Source: Phanerodontia chrysosporium (taxonomy: Eukaryota; Basidiomycota; Agaricomycetes; Polyporales; Phanerochaetaceae). From it: a stretch of DNA of 64,000 nucleotides. Below are positions 31,136 through 44,299 of the stretch, one piece after another. The translations under genes were made by a program, and so were the position numbers. The notes under the pieces were generated by a model. It was given only the letters and a program-made list of their open reading frames with translations. It did not search any database and was not told the origin of the DNA. The stretch lies in contig MJGA01000006.1 of NCBI GenBank assembly GCA_001910725.1, positions 868,001-932,000 on the forward strand, read 5' to 3'. Each line of letters opens with the position of its first letter. The stretch's first letter is position 1.

Positions 31136-32568
31136 ATGCCCGGAAAGACCAAGAAGAAGGCGCCAACACCCCAGGGAGCCATGTGGAACAACCCGGAGAT
31201 GGCCATGGCAGCGGACATCAGCCGGGAAGGTCCCAGGCTTATAATACCTGTCCTGGAGACGATCGAAGAGCGGATGCTGTGGGCATACAAGGCGCGGGGT
31301 CTAAGTCCAACCGTGTTTGAGTTGACCGTCGTGTCGAAGGAACCGAAGCCTGTGAGTTGTGGCCCATTCTCAATTTGAGCATCTGCTAATGTGTGGCTCA
31401 GAAACGGCACTGTCCGGTTTGTCGTCAAACGTGCAATGGCGACGACAAGACCCTAGGCCGGCACATCAGGACGAAATCTCACCTGGTAAACCTCGCAGAC
31501 TGCCTCTGGGTAGAGTTCGACAGTTTCCTAGGAGATGACATTGTGGTTGTCTGCCATAAGTGCGGGGAGAAGTAAGAGCCTCGGCCTATCTGTTGCCAAC
31601 CACGCGCTCATCTCTGGAAACCTTTTAGGATTTTGGGTGCCCGGAAGGACTCGTTGCATCGGCACCAAGCAGGGCCATGCCCCAAGAAGAACGTGGAAGG
31701 CGACGGGGAGTCTGAGTTGCCCGTCCGCCCCCAACGTCGAATGAAGGCGCGCTCTGATCCGCCGGTGGAACCAGAGCCCGAGTCCGAAAACGACGACTCT
31801 GCTCCTCCTGCGACCCCGCCACTCGCGCATTCACATCCCGAAGTCGACGATGACGAAGAGCTGCCGCCGCGCAAGGTCGCTCGAAGGAGTATCGACACCG
31901 AAGTGGCAAACGAGTGGCACCGTCAGCGAACCCACCAGAGAGAAGATGGGGACTCTTCAAGCCTTCCACCTCCTACGCCGACGGTTGACACGGCCTCTAG
32001 TCCCGAGGGGGAGGGGGAGGGGGAGGAGGAAGAGGAGGAGGAAGAGGAAGAACGCGTGAAGGAGGCGCGAGTCGAGTCTCCCGCGCCGCTGCCCCCTCGA
32101 ACACCGACTCCAGCAAGCGTTGCAGGCCCCTCAAGACCACGTCGTCAGCCACTATACGGCAGCACGCGCAACGACTCGCCACCGGCATCGCCTTCTGTTT
32201 CCCGTCGGTCATCCGTCTCCTCCGGCAAGTCCCTCGAGTCGGACTACGACCTCGGCGGTGGCACACACCGGCGGTACTCGCCCTTCGACATCTCGTCGTC
32301 GGATGAGGAAGGCCCGCTCAAGCTTCTCGCGAACACTGCAGACACGTTCGCACCTCGCATGCCGCCGTCGCCATATAGCCCTGCGTCATACGAGGCGCAG
32401 TGGGGTCCCGAGCAGCCTGTGTCGCCGCTCGTGAAACGGGCGTTGCGCAGACTCTTCCCGAGCAGGCGGCCGTCGCTCGGGTCGCCGGTGTCGCCGGCGT
32501 TGCACTCTCCTGTGAGTCTGCGTTTCCCGCAGACGCCTCCGCCGCCGTCACCAGGCCAGTACTGGTGA
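31136..32568 (+). CDS. C2H2-type zinc-finger protein with disordered Ser/Pro/Glu tail
   Basis: My model is join(31136..31351, 31402..31571, 31629..32568), 1326 nt and 441 aa, all in phase. After a lysine-rich N-terminus, one finger-like unit reads HCPVCRQTC to GRHIRTKSH. A second possible unit runs from CHKCGEK to LHRHQAGPC across intron 2. From about residue 150 the protein is low-complexity: acidic (GEGEGEEEEEEEEEERVKE), Ser/Pro-rich and Arg-rich. Nuclear DNA or RNA binding is plausible from the fingers, but targets are unknown. Confidence 0.8.
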
Positions 32569-33115
32569 CGGCTTCCCCCTGCTATTGCTCTCGGGCTTAA
32601 ATACACCGCGGTTTCGTGGCCCTTAATATGTACCTCGGACCTTTGATCCTCCTCACTTCTATTTCGGGCTCTTTGTATGCGTCTCATGCATGGTATATTT
32701 ATTGGGATGGCTGTCAAAGGACACTTGGTCACATCTTGTACTACTATCTATATCCTACATCCGGCATACCCCTATGTATCCATTGTCTAATGCATCTGAA
32801 TTCATTCTGTGGCCTTTGGATTGATTGTTGCGGCCTGGTCGTAACGGATGATCTTCCGTCGAGATCACAACATGGCCGGGGTTGCTTGCCGGTAATTGTG
32901 TAGCATGTCCGCAAACTGCCCATGCACAAGGATGAGTGTTGGACTCGAGGATTAAGCACCAAGTTTAGACACAGACCCAACGAGGCGAAAGCAGTGACAT
33001 TCCTCTTCCATAGCAATAGTGGTCGCTCAAGCTGTAGCAGACGCATATTGGGTCATGAACCTGCACGTGAATTGCGGAGTCGATCAGCCAGCATGAACTC
33101 CGTACCTGGCTGCCA
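32569..33115. other. intergenic, no gene seen
   Basis: 3' flank of the zinc-finger gene and possible last exon of the small gene to the right. No supported feature. Confidence 0.5.
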
Positions 33116-33451
33116 GCCCCATACCAGAATACGAGGGCGAAGAAAACAACGATGATAACCCATACAGCGACCAATGGGTCTCCGCCCTCGAGCACTGCAC
33201 GATCACCGCCGGGGACGAAGCCTGTCTCCTCGTCGAGCAGAGGTGTGCGCGCTCGGAGGTATGCGCTCTCGCGGGGATTGTTGACCCCTGTGCGGGAAGC
33301 GTTACGAGCGGATCGGAGGTTACAGACATGATGGACTGCTTCTCGTCTTTGTTGGCTGAGGCAGATACGAGTAGATGTACAAATCTTGGTATGGCGATGC
33401 AGGAGAGAGAGTCTAAACCGAGAGCAGCTGAGTGTTCTCAGGAGGAGACAT
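33116..33451 (-). CDS. putative small single-pass membrane protein
   Basis: A coding-like exon (33116 to about 33290) encodes NNPRESAYLRARTPLLDEET followed by one hydrophobic span, LVAVWVIIVVFFALVFWYGA, and ends at a good donor (CAG/GTACGG). A first exon starting at 33451 (MSPPENTQLLS) could splice in. The 3' end is not resolved. No family recognised. Confidence 0.4.
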
Positions 33452-33650
33452 GGGCTTCTAGAGCTAGATTTTAGGCGCAGTAAAGGGAAGGTTGGGCAGT
33501 CTATCACATGGAGTATATATGTGTAGGGAATGGAGCACGGACGATTTCCATAGGCAGAGGGGTGTGTTAAAGCAGGTATAGGCGGTTTCAATAATAGGCG
33601 CGGTACGCGAGAAGAAAAAAAGAAATAAGAGAAGAGGATAACACAAGGGA

Positions 33651-34875
33651 CTAGAATACAAACGCCTCGTACAGCGCAGATCCGTTCCAGCGTTCGCCGT
33701 TGACAAAACCTCCGCTGACGCTCCCAATCCATCTGAACATCGAGACAGAGGGCTCAGCGCCGAGCACAGTTTTGTGCGTGACATCGAATTCGAGTTGGCC
33801 TTCGCCCTCAACGAATGCACTAACGTGGAATCCGCCAGGAGCGTCCGCACCGTGTACTGGTGGCCACGCAGCATTGGCTCCCGTTGCGCGCACCGTCATG
33901 TTCGCACACGACAAGCTGAGCACCTTGCCGTTACGCGTCACATAGCTGCTGACCTGCTCGCTGCCGTCAGGAGCGACGACGTCGAACCAAACGACCGCAA
34001 GCGGCCCGAGGCGCGCATGGCCCCAGTACCAAGACTTCACGACAGTATCGATAGAGGTTGAACCCCAGTTCTGTGCGTCGAGGGTGAGTTCGAGAAGCAG
34101 TGGCTGGGTATAGGACAGTGAAGCATGCCTTGTCGTGGTAACCTGAGCCTGAGAAGCTGACTTTGGTGCCGTTGATGACGAGGTCGACATGTGCGTTCGC
34201 GTCTGGGACTGCGTTGGCCCAGCCAAAGGAGGACCCTCCGATGTTGAGCGGTTGGCCTGCGCCCGCCGACGCGAGAGCGCATGGGAAATGAGCCGGCGCC
34301 GTCTGACAAAATCCCAATTACTCGCCGGCACGAGCGCGATTCGGATGATGATGACTTACAGATTCGAAGGTGACCGTGCCTTGCACGCCTGACTCGGGGG
34401 CGTCGATGATCACTTCATAGAGCGACACGTGTGGCAACCCAACCCAGCTCCAGCCCGTCCCCGCGAGCGTACCAGAGCTACCTTGCTCGACGGTTGCGAC
34501 GATGAGCTCGGGACCTGCGGCATCGCTATTGAGCGCGGATCCGTCCGGCAGGGTGACGCCAAGCGTGCTGAACACCGCCGTCCCGATGTCGGGCGTGCCT
34601 GCCCACAGTCCCTTCGCGGTAGAGGCGAAGAACACGAGGACAAGACTGTAGTCGAGATCGGGAGAGACGACGTCGAAGTACCACCAGTCGAAGCTCGAGC
34701 CATTGATTGGAAGTGTCTTTGGTGCGTCCAAGCCATACTTGCTGGAAGTGAGTTGGACATTGCTCGAGCCTTGGGAAGCGGCGCCAGAGACGATATCAAG
34801 AGATACCGGGCTTCGTTGCGCGGTGGCGACGGCAAGGACCTTTGCTAGCAAGACAGCATTGGTGAGAAGGCGCAT
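33651..34875 (-). CDS. secreted Diels-Alderase / CrtC (AttH)-like protein
   Basis: My model is complement(join(33651..34070, 34129..34302, 34360..34875)), 1110 nt and 369 aa, all in phase; intron 2 uses a GC donor. A signal peptide (MRLLTNAVLLAKVLAVATAQ) precedes a lipocalin-like fold typical of the family. The paired motifs SSFDWWYFDVVSPDLDYSL and KSWYWGHARLGPLAVVWFDV mark its two halves. Relatives include kievitone-hydratase-like proteins, hydroxyneurosporene-synthase-like proteins and fungal Diels-Alderases that act in secondary metabolism. The substrate cannot be read from the sequence, and no polyketide synthase lies nearby. Confidence 0.78.
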
Positions 34876-35937
34876 GATGAGGTTGCGTCGAAATGAGGAA
34901 GGGGAGATCGTGCGGCCGGAGGTCGGTAGAGATGCCTATATATTAATTTGCGCCTGCACTTGCGCAGCTCAGAAGCACGAAGTCATGGTCGCTCCAAGTG
35001 CACTCCAGCAGAGTTTGAACCATCAGCTGCGTGCCGAGCTTCATCTATTCGTAGCCTTGGTAAACATTTCTTCCTGCGGGCATTCACCAAATCAGCGTTA
35101 GCAAAACACGGAGGCGGACACTCTGGACCGACATTGGATTCGATGTGCGCAATGCAACACGGCCAAAGGGTGATACCGTGGAGTCTTGGTCGCCTGTTGG
35201 CATGGTGAAAACTTATTACTCACTGGAGTCGGCCATAGATTGACCCTCGCCGAATTGAGACGGAAAAGTTCACTATCCGTGGAAACCTCGCCGAGTCGGG
35301 CTAAGGCACGTATACTTGAGCACTGCAACCGAGGGTCCGTACGCACTCTCAGTGGGTGCCCACCGTCATGGTCTCCCATAACCCTGCGGGCCCGTCTGCT
35401 GTGTCAAACCATACGTATAATGTGGATGCTAGAGTGATTATATGCCGCCTCGTAAAGTCATGAAAATACGGAGGCTTGCAAGTAGGAGATGGGTCTGGAG
35501 AACGAGGATGAGCAGTGTAGATAGTTGATGTTCGCGGAGTTCGCTCGGCCCGTGGTAGCCAACCGTCGTCCTCGGCGCCATCACTGCAATCCCGATTTTC
35601 CGCTCGGCCAGGTACAAGCGCCCGACGGCATGTGCAGAAGACATAGCGGCGACCAGGATGGAGATGTCCGCGTCCGCCGTCCGTGTACCTCGTCGGCTTA
35701 CTGCGCGCGAGCTAGCGAACAAGGACTCAAATGTATGAACGGCCGAGTGATGCCTCCATTGATCTAATGAAACACCTGGAAGCCACGAGCATCGCCCACC
35801 TCAAAGATCAGACCAAGCACAAGGCAGCTTCTGCGTGCGTACGACGAGTTCCGACTCGCGAGCGACACACGTTCTGGATATCCATCGACTTCATTGTTCA
35901 CAATCCTACGTAGTACGATACAAACTACTCAGCTGAA
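34876..35937. other. intergenic, no gene seen
   Basis: About 1 kb with only short frames. It contains the promoter of the Diels-Alderase-like gene and the 3' flank of the RIF1-like gene. Confidence 0.5.
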
Positions 35938-38900
35938 AATCCTTTCCCAGACAGCTTCTGCTTGAGTCGATCCGCCAACGCAGCTTGCATGGCGGCCGTA
36001 ACTGATGCGCGGCTATCACATCTTCGAGTGGCAATTCGGAGTCTGCGAGGACAGCGTCGCAGGCTTGCTGGAGAACTTGCACTGGACGAGACGTGCGTGG
36101 GTGCACAGGGAAGAGATGCTTTGTGTCACGGTGGTCTGCGAGGCAGAAAAATGCTCAGTTGTGAAAGCGCTGTTGTGGTAAGCATCTTACCTTCGGGCTC
36201 CGGCGAACTGCAATGCCCTGCGTCAGTGAGATTAGATTCAGTTTGACTTGATACGAGTGGGTCATAGACGCCGCCCGCGACTGCTGCGACCGCCGTAGGT
36301 GGAGGAGATGGAAGGGCAGTTCGCTCCGGTTTGGAAGAGACTTCGGGTGATGCTGAAGTACAGACTACGCGTTCGCTTGCAGAATAGACGTGGACGTCCG
36401 TATCCTCCTGCATGTCTCGTAAATCTGTGGCGTCAATCGCACGTCGTCGTTTCGTGGGTTCCCGGTCTACCTTGCGGTCAATACTGAGTAGGTTCTCATG
36501 AGGATGCACTTACCGTCTTGGTCCCTCGGGAAAGATCTCTTCTTGCAGGTTGGTGCAGATACAATGATAGAAATGTTTTCCTGCAGAGCTTGTGTCGATG
36601 AATGATACTTATGGGTATAAGCGAGCACGTACGAGCGAGCGGCGAGTCTGCGAGATCGTAGAATGGTGGTCGTTGACAGAGGCCGCTAGGGGCGAGTTGT
36701 GCTTTCTTGAAGCGACTGAACACGTGTCCGCGGCTTCATTGATCTTTGAGGAGTCATTCAAGACGTGCCGCTGCCTGTTGTTAGACGATTTCCTTTGTTC
36801 CTTGGGCGTCTCCACTGGAGGGGCGCTCGCCATCGGCTCAGCGCCCGAGCGCAAGACGACAGCCTCACCGTGGGGGCGTGCTTGCTGATGGAACTCCGGC
36901 TGAGACTGCGACTGTGAAGGCTCGGGCAGAAATTCAGGATGCAGGGTGCGGGGAACCGTCAAGTCATACCAAGCTGCTAGATGAAGCAGCAGGTTTCCTG
37001 GGAATGTGATGGAGCCCGGCTGTGCGTCTTTCCAGACGTCCTCGCAGAACTGTCGGAGCGCCAGCGGGCTCTGCTTGGAACGTAGGTTGACCAGCGGGAG
37101 CATGAGAACATGTTCGAGGTCACGGAGAACCTCGCTCATCTCGTGAGTAGTCTCGCGCAACCTCTTGAGCATGACGCAGTAGAAGTCTACAATCTGCCAA
37201 ATCTGTGAGTTATGCGCAAGGCAGCAATCATGGACTGAAACTCACAACTTCCTCATAGTCTACCTTTGGCACGACATTATCCTCAGCGCCGATCCAGACA
37301 GACAGACCATCGGACAGGGCTTTGAGAGTGGGCACAACATTTGCAATGTGGCAGCGCGAGATTAAGTTAGACAGAAGGCGGATAACGTCTAAGGGCGAGT
37401 ATGTATCTTGGTCGGGTATGATTGAAGAAAATCGTTGACGAGTTGGAGGGTCATAGGCGCTACAGTGGTAATGTCTTGCAGATTTAAATGAGAGATAAAT
37501 ATGGGTATGAAGACAGAGGGTATTGGGCTGCGAGAAGTAGATCAGAGTTTGTGGACGAACAGCACAACAGTCACGTACTGGGGAGTGATGTGCCGAGCAT
37601 GCCGAGCAAGTGTTTCGATGACCATATCCGAGGACATGGTCGCTTCCTTTGCGAATGAAGTTGTGAACTGAAAAACATGCTCCAGCAGCTCAAAACATCC
37701 TTATGTACAGTTCGATATCTGGAGGAATCAGTACGTTGGACGAACAAGTGGAAAGGCGACACCTACTGTAGAGGGAACGCTAGGAAGACAACGGTGTCTT
37801 CCCAAGACCTGCATGGACTGAGCTCCATCCACCGCGCGGCTGTGGCCTTCCAGATTTGCAGACAAAGCTCGCTATCGAATGGGCCTGATCGAAACGTATC
37901 CCATGTCTCTGGCGATCCGCAGGCGAGTATATCGACGAGGAGGTCCTGTATGATGGTGCTTGCGATACTGTTCGCCTTTAATATCCTCTCGGCGCATTTG
38001 ATAGTCGCATCCAAGAGAGAATCCGCCACTAGACGTACTTGATCCTCGCCTAGCGCAGAGCAGGCAGTCTCCCAGAGGGAACGTGCAGTCGTCAAGCGAA
38101 GTGAATCACCGCGTCCTTTGGTAGGCACTCGGGGTAAGAAATCGTTTATGACAGCGAATATCGAGCTTCGAGCCTCTTTCCATGTCTGTTCCGCCTGCGC
38201 AGAGTCTTGTTTAGCGACTAAGAGCGACTTCCACGCTTCTAGAAGGTCATCCTGCGAGAAGTGACTGTTCAGACCAACGTCACAAGTAAGACTCGAGACA
38301 CCTACACATTCAAGGACCTCCTGCAGAACCCTTTGCAGTGCGGCTCGCCAAGCAGTAAGAAGCTTGTCCCAATGCGCATCGACTTCGTGTTGCGTCAGCG
38401 CTCGCACAGAGTCGGTCTCAAAGGGGCTGAGCTGGCTGACGACAGCAGCAATCCTGTCCGAACGGACATCCAGCAGCGTGCCGTCCAGGAGCGCGCGGGG
38501 TAGTACGTCCCGAACATCAAACGAGGTGGATCGACCGTCCGTGCAGAGTGGCCCGCATGGCGCGTCATCTGGCGGAGCAGCGCGATGCCTTCCACCACGA
38601 GCTCGACGCTGCTACGCTGGAGGAGCTCTTCGACGACCGCCACCGCCTTCGCGACACCGTCGCCACCGGGCTCGCGCCGCGCCTCCTCGAGGAGCACCGC
38701 AGCAAGCGCGGAGCGCACGCCGAACCTGCCGTCCTGCAGCACCGTCGCGAACACGCGCTCGCGGAAGTCTGCCTGCGCGCTGCGCGTTGGGTCTTGGGAT
38801 AAAGAGGAGCCGGCGCGTCCGCGATGTGTGCGAATACCCAGACAAAGCAGCGCCACACGGATGCATGCAAGGCGGCAGCGGTGGCGCACTCTGCACGCGG

Positions 38901-40163
38901 ACGGCCTCAAGAGCGCGGACGACCATCTTGAGTAGGGGAGGCGTTGAGAAGAAGGTTCCTCCTGCGAGCACTGTGAGACAGCCCATGACAGAGAACGCCC
39001 AAGGCGCGTCTAGCGGGCATTGCTGGGACGATCGGCGGTCGACAATGCGGCAGCAATTAGGTCGCGCAACGTCGCCTCGTCGCCTCGCGACCACTCGCAC
39101 TGTATCTTCGAGTACTCTTGAACACACTGACGCAAGCTCTTGCGGACGTGCATCCAGCGGGTCGCGTCAGCCTCTGCACATTCAGCGTGCTGCGACCACA
39201 AAGCGGCACGCGTGATGCCGGCGAGTGCGTACGCTGCGTGGGTGCGGATCGAGGGGATGTGGGACGACAGATATTGTAGGACAGCAGGGAAGACGCGGAC
39301 ACTATTGAGGAAGAACAGCGAGGGGTGTCTTCGGAACACATTGTAAATCGCCTGTAATCCTGTTCACTACGGTTTCTGATCGGACCACCATTAAGCGCAC
39401 CTTCAAGCCGTCTGTCTTCATCCGGTCCGACGATGCGTCGTCGTTCACGACTGCCGCAATCGCTCGACTGACTTGTTGATGGCGATGCTTGAAAATCGTA
39501 GCTTCTAGCTGCTGAGTAGACAAAATCCAAATGGCAAGCGCTCGTGTCTTTTGGAAATTGAACGCGTGCAATTGCTTGCTGCTCAGAATGTCGAGCAGCC
39601 GGTCGAGAATCGCTTCCAGGCCACGGGCTGTAGCGCTTTTCATCAACTAACGGCGAGATGCTAGTGTGAACAGGTAACCCACATGAAAACGTCCCACCCA
39701 ATGCAGGGAATGCGAACATGCACGACGCGACCTTCAATCGCATGGTGGGAAATGGCGGAAACTTGCATCGCTTGGGCAATGCGCTCGTCTGTATCGGGTG
39801 TCGGGCGTGTATATGCGTCTCGACGATTGTCTGAGAAGTCTGACAACTGAGGGGATGTGTCAGGCATGACTCCTAGACGGATATCGCGCGCAATACATGT
39901 CGGAATCGTTTCCCCGTGTCTCTGGAGGTATTGGAGGGCCGGGGTGTCTGAGGCGCGGTGGCGTCTATAGACGTGGCGTAGGTCTTCATGCAGTCCGCGA
40001 GGTCGATATATGCGCGCAAGAGCTCGTGTCCATGGCGCCTTTCTGGAGTTTTACCCTTCAATGAAGCGAGGAGCGCGTCGACAGGGGTCTGAAAGAAGTT
40101 GGCGGTCTCGGATGAGGTTGCTAGACGCGTCGAGGGGACGCAATCGCGAATACTGTTAGCCAT
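35938..40163 (-). CDS. RIF1-like protein with HEAT-type repeats
   Basis: A long multi-exon gene starts near 40163 (MANSIRDCVPSTRLATSSE) and ends near 35938 with QKLSGKGFSAE. Helical repeats dominate. The stretch LDRLLDILSSKQLHAFNFQK, then ALAIWILSTQQLEATIF and SSHIPSIRTHAAYALAGITR, resembles the RIF1 N-terminal HEAT region, which acts at telomeres, in replication timing and in repair. The C-terminal third is Ser/Gln/Pro-rich and probably disordered. I have not resolved every intron. A frame change near 39895 looks like another single-base break. RIF1 is my best match by pattern, but another HEAT-repeat protein is possible. Confidence 0.5.
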
Positions 40164-40910
40164 TTATAGATGCGCGAGGGATTGCAGTTCGAGTGTTGAG
40201 GAGCTGGTGCGGTGTGGGCTGTGTGCTAAACGGGGGGACGTGGACCGCTGAACGCAATGGCAAGGATGGAGCAGAGGTAGCGGGTATCGAGGTTGAGGCA
40301 AGCAGGACTATGTACAGGTGACGGGGAAAAGGGAAAGGGAGGGGACAGAAAGCGGAGGCTACATGAAAGCGAAGAGAGAGCGACAAAGGACGAGGTGGCC
40401 GCAAACGCACGGGCAGCGAAATGCTTCCGGCGGGAGGTTGATCGGGGGCAGAGCGAGAGAGACTCACACGGCAAAAGAGCGACGCGTTATCAAAAGATAT
40501 AAGGTGTCATTTATGAGGTTCGGCGCGAGCAGCAAGCCTGGTGAAGCGTCCCTCAGGCGTGCTCCCTCCCGAGGTCGACGAGGTCGGCACCAGGACTAAC
40601 CGTGGGAAACGTGATCAACGTCGGGATTTCTAATTTGGGGCACCTCGGCATCTCGGCACTGCCTGCGCGCACGTTCCGCGATGCCCTGGCTGCGAACACT
40701 TTTCATCCTTTCGATATCTCAGCTTGTCGAACTTTGCTGCTCGAGATACATCACATATCACACCACAGTTGGAGCGTGTCATTCAACCAATGAATTTGCC
40801 TCATATCTCCGGCTTCATACAAATACAGTAGGCTTTCGAATTGAACCATGCTACAGAATCTCGCCTGATCCATCATATAATACAGTTACATCCTTTACTT
40901 GCTGGTTCGA
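40164..40910. other. intergenic, no gene seen
   Basis: It contains the promoter of the RIF1-like gene and the 3' flank of the CsbD-like gene. No supported frame. Confidence 0.5.
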
Positions 40911-41683
40911 CTAGTAGTCATTATCGAACTCGCCCCGCTGGAAAGAGTCGTCAGCGAAGTTCTTGCCAGCTCACATCTAGACATACCTTGCGCTCCTGAC
41001 CACGCTCGACCTTGGACTTGTCGCCAGTCACGCGACCCGCGATCTTCTCCATGTTTCCTGGTCACCGAATCAGCATACACCATCACGCATGCAACAAAGA
41101 GCTTACCCTTGAGACGGTCGCCCATGGAAGCCTTGCCGAGGGGCTCCTGCGTCCCACCGGCGTGAGCATTGGGGTCGTCCCAAGTGTTGTCGCCACCGGC
41201 GCCCGCGCTCTGGTTCCCGCTCCAACGGTCACCGCCAGTGTTGCTGCGGTCCCAGTCCTGGCGGCCGGCATTGTCGCCTGACCAGTTTTGGCCGGCGCCG
41301 GTACCAGCGCTGTCGCGGTTCCAGCTGGGGTCACGCACGTCGCGCTGGCGGCCTCCGTCGCGGCCAGTGCCGCCAAAGTCGCCGCCTGCGCCGGGTACGC
41401 TCGCGTCGGTCGTGTTACCGGGGTAGCCCTGCGAGCCGCCGTACCCCTGAGAACGGTCGAACCCCTGCGAGCCGTACTGTTGCTGGCCCTGTTGGCCTTG
41501 GTCGCTGAAATTGATGTCGTTCCAGGTATCTGACGCGCAGTGATCAGCACCATCGTTTGCCCCTCGAACGAATGGAGACGTACTGTCACCGCGACGACTG
41601 CCAGCGCCGAAGTTATTGGGGTCATTCGTGAAGTCGCGGTTTTGCGTGTTCTGGTTCCACTGGTTGTCTTTGTTGAAGGACAT
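40911..41683 (-). CDS. Gly/Gln/Asn-rich stress protein with CsbD-like C-terminus
   Basis: Exons at 41584-41683, 41108-41530 and 40987-41057 are well supported and in phase. The last exon (40911-40961) encodes FADDSFQRGEFDNDY, but the gap to it (25 bp) is too short for an intron, so the junction is uncertain. Residues 35-165 are hydrophilic repeats (GSQGFDRSQGYGGSQGYPGN). The C-terminus, GKASMGDRLKG then EKIAGRVTGDKSKVERGQER, matches CsbD-like stress proteins. Such proteins are induced in stress and spores; the mechanism is unclear. Confidence 0.7.
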
Positions 41684-43127
41684 GGTGGTATATGTCTTGA
41701 GGTGGTGAGTGTTGTTCAAGTTTGGTCGTGAGGTGCTGTGTCGTGAGAAGGTTGCTGAGCCAGACCCCACAGGGGCTCTGCCTTATATACCCCGGCACTC
41801 GTGTCAGGTATGATGCAATGGCGCACGGGCGAGCCAGAATTTCAAAGGTTGGCGACGAGGCCCGCAGTGGATCCAGAGTCCACGGCAAGCGCCCGTTGGC
41901 GTCGTGGCGTCGTGGCGTCGTGGAGCCACCCACGCAGCGCGACACCGACGGGACAACTTCCAAGTATACACCCAGTGGACACACGGGGGCAAACGGATGG
42001 CGAAGTCGTCGCATAAGGTGGCCGAAGGCTCGTGAGCTGGCTGCGGTCCTGGCATTTGCACAGCAGTGATCGCAGGATGCGTCATGCGTGGAGTTCGCGC
42101 GCTCTCTGGTGGAATGTTTGCGTGCTCCAGGACCTCCGCGCACACCATCAGCGGACAGGTCGGGAAAGGGACCATGGTCGTCTAATCCGCTGCGCGGTAT
42201 CCATACCTCATCGATATGTCTTGCACCGGGTCATAGCGACCATTCATACGGCCATTTCGTGGACGCACCTACGCCCCTAACCGACGGTTGGTCGTCGCTC
42301 GAATATCATCCCTCATGCTGGTTAGGAATAACGCTTACGTAACCTCAGCCAGCTCTTCGCCTCAAGCCCCTCGGCCACTTTTACGACTTCACCTGGTGTT
42401 CGAGACCCGACGACATACATCGGGTACTAGACAGACAAATTTATGATCCATTCTACACTTCACTGATGAGCACCGGCTTCCTAGGTCCTCGCGTACTATA
42501 ATTTATTAACGCATCACGATGCCACGTCGATGTCCATTTACTAGGGCCATCTGCAAAGCTCTCCGCGTCCAAACGGCTTTCAACGCCGCGGCAAAGTTCC
42601 GCGTCAGGAGAACCGTCAGCTCTCCGTGCATTGCAGCCTTTACCGTCCCCTTGAGCTCTGATCTGTAACCGCGCTCGTTCAATACAAAGACGCTCCTCAT
42701 GCGATATCACCGGAAAAATTCTCACCGACCCGGGTCATCTGGCTACGCCAAGTCTACTGGACTGTAGTTCCAACCTCAGCTGGTATGCATGATCGCCGTG
42801 GGGTTACGCAGCATCCGACAAACAGACCGACGAAGGTGAACTGGCCGGTCGGTGGCGTAGCCATATTGAGAAGATCGTCTTCGCATGTCTATCGCTCCTG
42901 AAGGTTCTGTCTGCGTACATCTGCCGGTGAATTCCAGGTCTAACAGTCGGTGCCAGTGAGTAGGATGACAGCCCATCGTGTACCTTGACACGGAGCGGTA
43001 CAGCTGCACCGCCAAACCTCACCTATTACCGACCGCCGTGCATAGGACCGGACGGTCCTCGAGAGGATGGTCCCATACTTAAGTCGGCCATCGAGGTCTG
43101 CCATCTACACACTCTGGATACAAGACA
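41684..43127. other. intergenic, no gene seen
   Basis: About 1.4 kb. A GGCGTCGTGGCGTCGTGG triplet-like repeat lies at about 41898-41922. No supported gene. Confidence 0.5.
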
Positions 43128-44299
43128 ATGATTCTCCCTATTATCGCTTTCCTCGTGCTTCTTGCCGTTCGACTTCCCAGCACGCTTGCTTCGGAGAATG
43201 GCCTCCTTGCCGATGATGCGGTCGAGGTGCGGTGCATGCGGATGATTCCCACGACTCAGCAGCTCACCGTGTTGCAGGTCCACCCCGTGTACGAGACGGG
43301 AGATCAGGTCGTTATCGGAGGTAGCGCGGCGCCCGTTGTAGATGCTAATCCTTCGTGCGTAACTATTGCGATGTTTCAGTCTCAGGTCCTTAGACTAATG
43401 CCCTCTCCGTAGCCAACCCGTCAACGCCAGTGTCTTGCCTACCTACGAGATTGATTGTACAGAGTGCGGATACCCGCGTCGCCCAGTCGGCTAGCACTAA
43501 CGCAAGCGTAATCAGACACCCTGACATCTGCCAGAACTGGTGCTATTACGTCTTCTGTAAGTGCGGCGTGCTGCTGTCCGGGGCGGGTACTGATTGCGTG
43601 ACCAGGTAAACAGAAAGGTGTGGACGGAAGCTCGCCCGCGTGGACGGTAACCGTGGACCGAAACGCACACAATCGGCGTAAAGGCGAATGCGGGATTTAC
43701 AAACCTTCGCCGAATAAATGTAGCACGGTGTCGAATCGTGGCAACTCGCCGTGGCCCGCAAATCCTGCCTCTGGTACGTCTTGTGTATCTGTGCCAGAGG
43801 CCAATATGCGACGGCGTACAACAGATCTGGACTGCGATGAGCAGCCGAAGAGCTCGAACAGGGAAGGTACGTAGGAAGTTCCTTGCTCCTCTCACCGTGT
43901 CAGTGCTGATGCATCAACGCCCAGGTGGTGCAGGCGCAGCGACGAGATGCATCGACAGCACTCAGAACCGTTGTTCGTATCGTCCTCTCCATTATCTTCG
44001 CTCTGCTCACCCAGGCCTACAGCGGAGGGCACCAGATGGAGAAACTTCATCAGTCAGTCGGACGATGGCTGCCGCGAGTGCTCCGTTCTGATGCATCTGC
44101 AGACAAGTCTGGCGCGGTAGTTGACAACGGGAAGAAGGTCCTCGTCGTACTGAGTGAGTGGCTCCTTCGGACGTGCCATCTTGTACTGAACCCTCTGTGC
44201 GTGCAGAGAACCATAGCGGCAAGGGGGTCTGTGCAAGCCTCAGCAAGAAAGGAAGCACCGTGTGCCCGGCACCAGCCAGCCCGAAGGACAAGGACGTGA
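43128..44299 (+). CDS. secreted NucA/NucB-type deoxyribonuclease-like protein
   Basis: The signal peptide is ILPIIAFLVLLAVRLPSTLA. A Cys-rich central part (ICQNWCYYVFC) is spliced to KQKGVDGSSPAWTVTVDRNA. The block DCDEQPKSSNREG joins across an intron to GGAGAATRCIDSTQN. That resembles the D-C-D-E-x-P-F-A-S and EGG...SAQN motifs of the NucA/NucB DNase family, which in fungi is usually extracellular. The family's Tyr/Phe in DEYPF is DEQPK here, so activity is uncertain. Splicing around 43356-43490 and after 43975 is unresolved and may hide another single-base error. The end is approximate. Confidence 0.55.

Noticed and set aside
38364..39215. 283-aa plus-strand Arg/Ser-rich frame
   Set aside because: It is antisense to the RIF1-like gene; the minus-strand frames have the coherent helical repeats.
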